Assembly: GCA_018817035.1 (NCBI GenBank)
Contig: JAHIUV010000121.1
Location: forward strand, 1-9,888
Direction: 5' to 3'
Origin: Candidatus Omnitrophota bacterium
GTDB taxonomy: Bacteria; Omnitrophota; Gorgyraeia; Gorgyraeales; Gorgyraeaceae
Length of the DNA stretch: 9,888 bases
How positions within the stretch are numbered: position 1 is the stretch's first letter; each line of letters begins with the position of its first letter. A program made the position numbers and the translations under genes. Below, one piece after another: positions 6,217 to 9,888 of the stretch. The notes under the pieces were generated by a model that was given only the letters and a program-made list of their open reading frames with translations, was not told the origin of the DNA and did not search any database.

Positions 6217-6999
6217 TTACGGGAACACAAAATAAAAGAGCGCCGTAAACAAGCAATCCGCCGCGATTATCAAAATGAACGATGTAACCACTGAGAACGT
6301 CGTAGCCTTGCCGACCCCTTCCGCGCCACCCTCAGCCCTGAAACCCTCGTAACAGGAAACAATGCATATTATTATCGCGAATACAAAAGACTTTAAAAGT
6401 CCGGTAAAAATATCCTTAAATACCAAAGAATCATATGTCAGCTGTAAATATACAGTAGATCCTATCAGCAGTTTATAGACGCCGATTATATATCCGCCTA
6501 TTATGCCTATAAAATCCGCGTATATCGTAAGTAGCGGCAGCATCACGCAAAGGGCGATGAATCTCGGCACGACGAGATATTTCACGGGGTTTGCCGCAAG
6601 TGTCTCGAGCGCGTCTATCTGTTCTGTTACTTTCATCGTTCCCAGCTCAGCCGTAATACTGGCCCCTACCCTGCCGGCTATGACAAGCGCCGTCAATACC
6701 GGCCCAAGCTCCCTTACTACTGAAAGCGCCACAAGGCTCGATACATAAATCTGCGCGTTCATCTTGGTAAGCTGATAAGCGCTCTGCAGGGCAAGCACCA
6801 TTCCGGTAAAAAGCGATACCAAAAACACGATAGGAAGGCTCATTACCCCTATCTTGAACATCTGCACAAATAATTCTTTTCTCCTGAAAGGAGGGATAAA
6901 TATCTGGGCCAGGGTCCCTACGAAAAGGTGAAAAGCTCCTCCTATATAAATAAAAAAGTTCAACGAACTTTCACCCAGTCTTTTGATCAAGTTTTTCAT
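6217..6999 (-). CDS. mlaE: MlaE-type lipid ABC transporter permease
   Basis: MlaE is the dimeric inner-membrane permease that works with MlaF and MlaD to move phospholipids between the two membranes of diderm bacteria. The 260-aa product has several hydrophobic helices (about residues 46-70, 87-110, 140-165, 200-222 and 235-258). It carries the family hallmark RELGPVLTALVIAGRVGAS followed by ITAELGTMKVTEQIDALE, and a late GAEGVGKATTFSVV block. The frame stays open to a GTG at 7033-7035, but I prefer the ATG at 6997-6999. A GGAGAG site (7003-7008) sits just upstream, while the GTG has none. The chosen start begins MKNLIKRLGE, typical of the family's short amphipathic N-terminus. It is followed by mlaF after 11 bp and preceded by the unknown membrane-anchored gene. 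Confidence 0.95.
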   Translation of the reverse strand: MKNLIKRLGESSLNFFIYIGGAFHLFVGTLAQIFIPPFRRKELFVQMFKIGVMSLPIVFLVSLFTGMVLALQSAYQLTKMNAQIYVSSLVALSVVRELGPVLTALVIAGRVGASITAELGTMKVTEQIDALETLAANPVKYLVVPRFIALCVMLPLLTIYADFIGIIGGYIIGVYKLLIGSTVYLQLTYDSLVFKDIFTGLLKSFVFAIIICIVSCYEGFRAEGGAEGVGKATTFSVVTSFILIIAADCLFTALFYFVFP

Positions 7000-7002
7000 A
7001 CA

Positions 7003-7008
7003 CTCTCC
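7003..7008 (-). promoter_or_regulatory. Shine-Dalgarno site deciding the mlaE start
   Basis: The minus strand reads GGAGAG, with its GGAG ending 5 nt before the ATG at 6997-6999. The longer alternative start (GTG, 7033-7035) has only an A/T-rich leader with no purine-rich site. Confidence 0.6.
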
Positions 7009-7039
7009 ATTAAAACCTAAATACTTAACGGACACGAAA

Positions 7040-8143
7040 TTAAAACTTTATACTATGCTCCACTCCGAAAAATTCCTCATTATCCTTTAATTCCATCTTT
7101 AAGTTTTCCTGGCCCATCTTATACTCAAGACTCATTTCCTCGGGACTTTCCTCATCATGGTAAGTAAGCGGATAATCTCTCGCCATTGTCTTAAAACCAA
7201 CACGCATATTATCCCCGACATCCTTTTCCATCCGCAGTTCGTCGGAACCTTTTTTAGTTATATCCCACCCTCTCCATACTATTGTCTTCAGATCAGACCG
7301 CATCGCGATACCTTCGAATAATTCACCTTTCAACGCGTTTCTCAGGTCTACATAGCCCTCCATAGTCAGCATACCGCTGTCGCCTTTAAAACTGGAATCC
7401 ACTATGTTGATTATAGGCCCAAACCCTTCCAACCGTATCTTTACAAGGTCATATTCTATAGGCCCGATCTTCCCGCTCCTGCTCTCAAGAACTCCCTTTG
7501 AAAACATATTTCCGACCAGACTGCCTTTAATATCAAAACTTCCGCTCACGATACCGAACGATACGTCGCGGTTCTTTATTTTAGATACCTTTGATATGCT
7601 TCTCATATCAGCCCTGTCTATTTCAAGCCTGACATCAGCCTTGTGCGGCGCGATCAAGCTCACTACTCCTTTAAGTTCATACGGTTTACCTAAACGTAAC
7701 GCGTTGATCTTAAGCTCGTCGCCTTTGACGTTAAAAGACGCGCGGACAGGTAGAACCGGATTTGAATTAAAAGTCAGGTCATTTGAAAATATTTTCCCGT
7801 CAAGGTCCGGAGTCCCCGCTTTTTTGTAATTTATGAGCCGGCCCTTGATAAAGATATCGCCTGAGGCCTTAGAGCCTTCATGACCTGAAGTATTTAACCC
7901 TACCTTGCAAAAAACATAACCACTGTTAAAAAAACTCAAGTCCAGAGACAGGTCTTTATCCGCTTCCGGTATATCAGATACAAAAAACTGGCCGGGTATG
8001 GGGTCAAATTCAAACCCCGCGATGCCCTCATCATACGCGAAAAGAGCTTCGTACAGCCACGGTATTGCTGACGAAATAACCATAGTCAGCAAGATAAACA
8101 ATAACCCTATCCTGATCCTGCGCTTAACAATATGATACCGCAC
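7040..8143 (-). CDS. Unrecognised membrane-anchored, beta-rich envelope protein (possibly AsmA/TamB-like)
   Basis: I do not recognise this 367-aa protein with certainty. It starts with a basic stretch (residues 1-11) and one hydrophobic helix (about 12-30), indicating an inner-membrane anchor with the rest in the periplasm. Residues about 40-300 alternate short hydrophobic strands with glycine turns, in phrases such as GDIFIKGRL, LDGKIFSNDLTF, GSFDIKGSLVGNMFSKGVL and GMLTMEGYVDL. These resemble the repeated beta units of AsmA/TamB-type lipid-transfer proteins. The last 70 residues are strand-like and end in Phe (FFGVEHSIKF). It lies 40 bp upstream of mlaE (from its ATG), so a role in lipid transport is inferred from context and fold impression only. 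The GTG start has an AGAGGAG Shine-Dalgarno. The length is short for TamB, so a distinct family is possible. Confidence 0.6.
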   Translation of the reverse strand: MRYHIVKRRIRIGLLFILLTMVISSAIPWLYEALFAYDEGIAGFEFDPIPGQFFVSDIPEADKDLSLDLSFFNSGYVFCKVGLNTSGHEGSKASGDIFIKGRLINYKKAGTPDLDGKIFSNDLTFNSNPVLPVRASFNVKGDELKINALRLGKPYELKGVVSLIAPHKADVRLEIDRADMRSISKVSKIKNRDVSFGIVSGSFDIKGSLVGNMFSKGVLESRSGKIGPIEYDLVKIRLEGFGPIINIVDSSFKGDSGMLTMEGYVDLRNALKGELFEGIAMRSDLKTIVWRGWDITKKGSDELRMEKDVGDNMRVGFKTMARDYPLTYHDEESPEEMSLEYKMGQENLKMELKDNEEFFGVEHSIKF

Positions 8144-8147
8144 ATAT

Positions 8148-8154
8148 CTCCTCT
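8148..8154 (-). promoter_or_regulatory. Shine-Dalgarno site for the unknown membrane-anchored gene
   Basis: The minus strand reads AGAGGAG, ending 4 nt before the GTG at 8141-8143. It supports the non-ATG start and lies just outside the repeat module that fills the rest of the gap to clpC. Confidence 0.6.
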
Positions 8155-8156
8155 GA

Positions 8157-8270
8157 CTTCGGTTCTCGACTCAGTGCTTCGCTCGAACAATATTTTAAGA
8201 CAAAAGTCCTGAGATTGTCCGCCAGAGACAGACATAGTCGAAGGACAATATTCTTCGAGCCTGTCGAGAA
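8157..8270. repeat. Second inverted-repeat module, copy B (clpC-unknown gene gap)
   Basis: The outer arms ttctcgac (8163-8170) and gtcgagaa (8263-8270) are perfect 8-bp reverse complements. The inner arms gctcgaacaatatt (8181-8194) and aatattcttcgagc (8247-8260) pair with one mismatch. A third nested pair is attgtcc (8214-8220) with ggacaat (8243-8249). It shares its ends and AATATT centre with the module at 2763-2847, but carries about 30 bp more in the middle. No open frame of interest was seen in it. Confidence 0.72.
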
Positions 8271-8272
8271 GA

Positions 8273-8309
8273 TAACTTCACAAAACTGCAATGCACTGTT
8301 GTGAAGTTA
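8273..8309. repeat. Palindromic repeat copy 4 (clpC 3' end)
   Basis: Arms 8273-8283 and 8299-8309 are perfect 11-bp reverse complements around a 15-nt loop holding the invariant 11-mer (8287-8297). The 37-bp core is identical to that of copy 2. It starts 5 bp past the clpC stop codon and is joined on its other side to the second inverted-repeat module. Confidence 0.92.
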
Positions 8310-8314
8310 CGGCG

Positions 8315-9888
8315 TTATTTAAAGGTCAGGTTGCCGTTCTTGGCGGAAACCTTGATAGGTTTATCTTTTTCGAACCTTTTAGAGATGATCTCCTCAGCCA
8401 AAGGATCCTCTAAAAATCTCTGTATAGTGCGGTTAAGCGGCCTCGCGCCGAATAAAGGATCAAAGCCCTTTTCTATCAACAGAGCTTTGGCAGCCTTGTC
8501 CAATTCTATTAACACTCCCTGTTCTTTTAATCTCTGTTTTACCTCGTTCAATTCTATTTCTATAATATCATACAGATGTTCCTTGTTAAGAGAATGGAAT
8601 ACTATAAGATCATCTATCCTATTCAGGAATTCAGGTTTAAAGGTCTTTTTTACTTTTTCAAGAAGACTTTCTTTCATGTTCTTATATGTCATATCCTCTT
8701 TCTCAGACTTAAAACCGATGGAACCCTGTTTCCTGAATATCTCGGCTCCGACATTAGACGTCATTATAAAAACAGTATTCCTGAAATCCACCCTGCGCCC
8801 AAAACTGTCAGTAAGCCTGCCGTCCTCCAGGACCTGGAGCAGAAGATTGAATACATCAGGGTGCGCCTTTTCTATTTCATCAAGCAGTACTACTGAATAA
8901 GGCCTGCGTCTTACCTTTTCGGTAAGCTGGCCCCCTTCTTCATAACCAACATAACCAGGGGGAGCTCCGACAAGACGCGAAACATTGAATTTTTCCATAT
9001 ACTCAGACATGTCTATCTGTATAAGCGCGTTCTCGTCACCAAACATAAAATCAGCTAACACCCTTCCAAGATGGGTTTTTCCGACCCCGGTAGGCCCCAA
9101 GAATACAAAAGAACCTATGGGCCTTTTAGGATTTTTTATTCCGGCGCGCGAACGCCTCACCGCGCTGGAAATGGCTTTTATAGCCTCATCCTGTCCAATG
9201 ATCTTCTTATGGAGCTCTTCTTCCATTTTCAAAAGTCTCTCGGATTCTTTTTCTTCCAGTCTTACGATAGGTATGCCCGTCCATTTAGACACAATATCAG
9301 CTATCAGTTCTTCGTCTACCTTTGGCCGCGCCTCCATCCTTGCTTTGGACCATTCTTCTTTGGCTTTATCAAATTTTTGCCTGGCTTCTTTTTCTTTATC
9401 TCTCAAGCGCGCGGCCTTTTCAAAATCCTGGTCTTTTATCGCGCTGTCTTTTTCTTTTTTGGTCTCTTCTATCTTTCCTTCCATATCCTTTATTTCTTTA
9501 GGCGCTGTCATTATTGAAAGTCTGGCTTTAGCGCCGGCTTCGTCTATCAGGTCTATCGCCTTATCAGGTAAAAACCTGCCTGTAATATACCTGTCGGAAA
9601 ATTTACTCGCGGCCTCTAACGCGTCATCGGTTATCTCCACCTTATGATGCGCCTCATATCTATCCCTAAGGCCTTTAAGTATTTCTATGGTTTGGTCTAC
9701 GGTCGGAGGCTCGACCATTATCGTCTGGAACCGTCTTTCCAGGGCCGCGTCTTTCTCTATATGTTTCCTGTATTCATCCAGGGTAGTGGCTCCTATGCAC
9801 TGTATCTCACCTCTCGAAAGAGCCGGCTTCAATATATTGGAAGCGTCTATAGCTCCCTCCGCGCCACCCGCGCCGACCAGCGTATGCA
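8315..9888 (-). CDS. clpC: ATP-dependent Clp protease ATP-binding subunit ClpC, 3' part
   Basis: ClpC is a double-ring AAA+ unfoldase that feeds proteins to ClpP. About 523 codons are visible. The reading frame has no stop up to 9886 (HTLVGAGGAEGAIDASN...), so the first AAA+ domain is cut by the window edge. Visible parts in order are the end of AAA domain 1 (GATTLDEYRKHIEKDAALERRFQ), a UVR-like middle domain rich in Lys and Glu (about 9377-9484), and the linker WTGIPIVRL. AAA domain 2 follows, with Walker A GPTGVGKT (9074-9097), Walker B VVLLDE (8876-8893), arginine finger FLNR and sensor 2 GARPLNR. The IGF tripeptide (8711-8719) matches the ClpP-docking loop, so it likely works with ClpP. 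The UVR region favours ClpC over ClpB. It ends NLTFK, 5 bp before a palindromic repeat. Confidence 0.94.
   Translation of the reverse strand, partial: HTLVGAGGAEGAIDASNILKPALSRGEIQCIGATTLDEYRKHIEKDAALERRFQTIMVEPPTVDQTIEILKGLRDRYEAHHKVEITDDALEAASKFSDRYITGRFLPDKAIDLIDEAGAKARLSIMTAPKEIKDMEGKIEETKKEKDSAIKDQDFEKAARLRDKEKEARQKFDKAKEEWSKARMEARPKVDEELIADIVSKWTGIPIVRLEEKESERLLKMEEELHKKIIGQDEAIKAISSAVRRSRAGIKNPKRPIGSFVFLGPTGVGKTHLGRVLADFMFGDENALIQIDMSEYMEKFNVSRLVGAPPGYVGYEEGGQLTEKVRRRPYSVVLLDEIEKAHPDVFNLLLQVLEDGRLTDSFGRRVDFRNTVFIMTSNVGAEIFRKQGSIGFKSEKEDMTYKNMKESLLEKVKKTFKPEFLNRIDDLIVFHSLNKEHLYDIIEIELNEVKQRLKEQGVLIELDKAAKALLIEKGFDPLFGARPLNRTIQRFLEDPLAEEIISKRFEKDKPIKVSAKNGNLTFK

Noticed and set aside
7000..7035. 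Longer mlaE N-terminus from the GTG at 7033-7035
   Set aside because: There is no ribosome binding site upstream of it, while the ATG at 6997-6999 has GGAGAG and matches the usual family start.
731..8309. Repeat family as a CRISPR array
   Set aside because: Copies are hundreds to thousands of bases apart, separated by genes, in mixed orientation, and lack regular spacers.
8985..9647. 220-aa plus-strand open frame opposite clpC
   Set aside because: It is antisense to a clearly conserved ClpC region, has Ser-rich low-quality composition and no recognisable domain. It is a shadow frame.

Overview
All recognisable genes in this window lie on the minus strand, so transcription runs from position 9888 down to position 1. 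In that order they are: 3' part of clpC (cut by the window edge), an unrecognised membrane-anchored beta-rich protein (possibly AsmA/TamB-like), mlaE, mlaF, mlaD, a membrane PIN-TRAM protein of the YacL type, ispD, ispF, cysS, tmk, and the 5' end of holB (cut by the other edge). Most junctions are shorter than 100 bp. The longer ones (clpC to the unknown gene, ispD to ispF) are filled with palindromic repeats. No convincing intrinsic terminator and no gene-free stretch above 300 bp was seen, so one long transcript or a few overlapping ones are plausible.

The organism is a diderm bacterium, inferred from the MlaEFD lipid transporter. It uses the MEP isoprenoid pathway and starts several genes with GTG or TTG behind purine-rich Shine-Dalgarno sites. 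Its base composition is moderate, with many ATA isoleucine codons. The gene mix would fit an uncultured lineage such as Omnitrophota or a PVC relative, but this is only an impression. The order clpC ... yacL-ispD-ispF ... cysS recalls the Bacillus clpC-radA-disA-yacL-ispD-ispF-gltX-cysE-cysS cluster, here with a lipid-transport block between clpC and yacL.

Region by region: 8315-9888 is the Clp ATPase. 8144-8314 is a repeat-filled gap. 4636-8143 is a putative envelope lipid-transport block (unknown protein, permease, ATPase, MCE protein). 2218-4579 holds the PIN-TRAM protein and two consecutive MEP enzymes. 776-2161 is cysteinyl-tRNA synthetase. 1-714 is thymidylate kinase followed by the clamp-loader delta' subunit.

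The most unusual feature is a family of short palindromes. Four good copies and one decayed copy share a fixed 37-bp core: two roughly 10-12 bp arms around a loop containing an invariant 11-mer. Each good copy sits at the 3' end of a gene (cysS, ispF, ispD, clpC), either a few bases past the stop codon or containing it. Two copies are joined to a second inverted-repeat module. The family looks like a REP/MITE-type mobile hairpin. It affects gene ends and start prediction: it supplies the IspF stop codon and the IspD C-terminus, and it creates a false N-terminal extension on Tmk.
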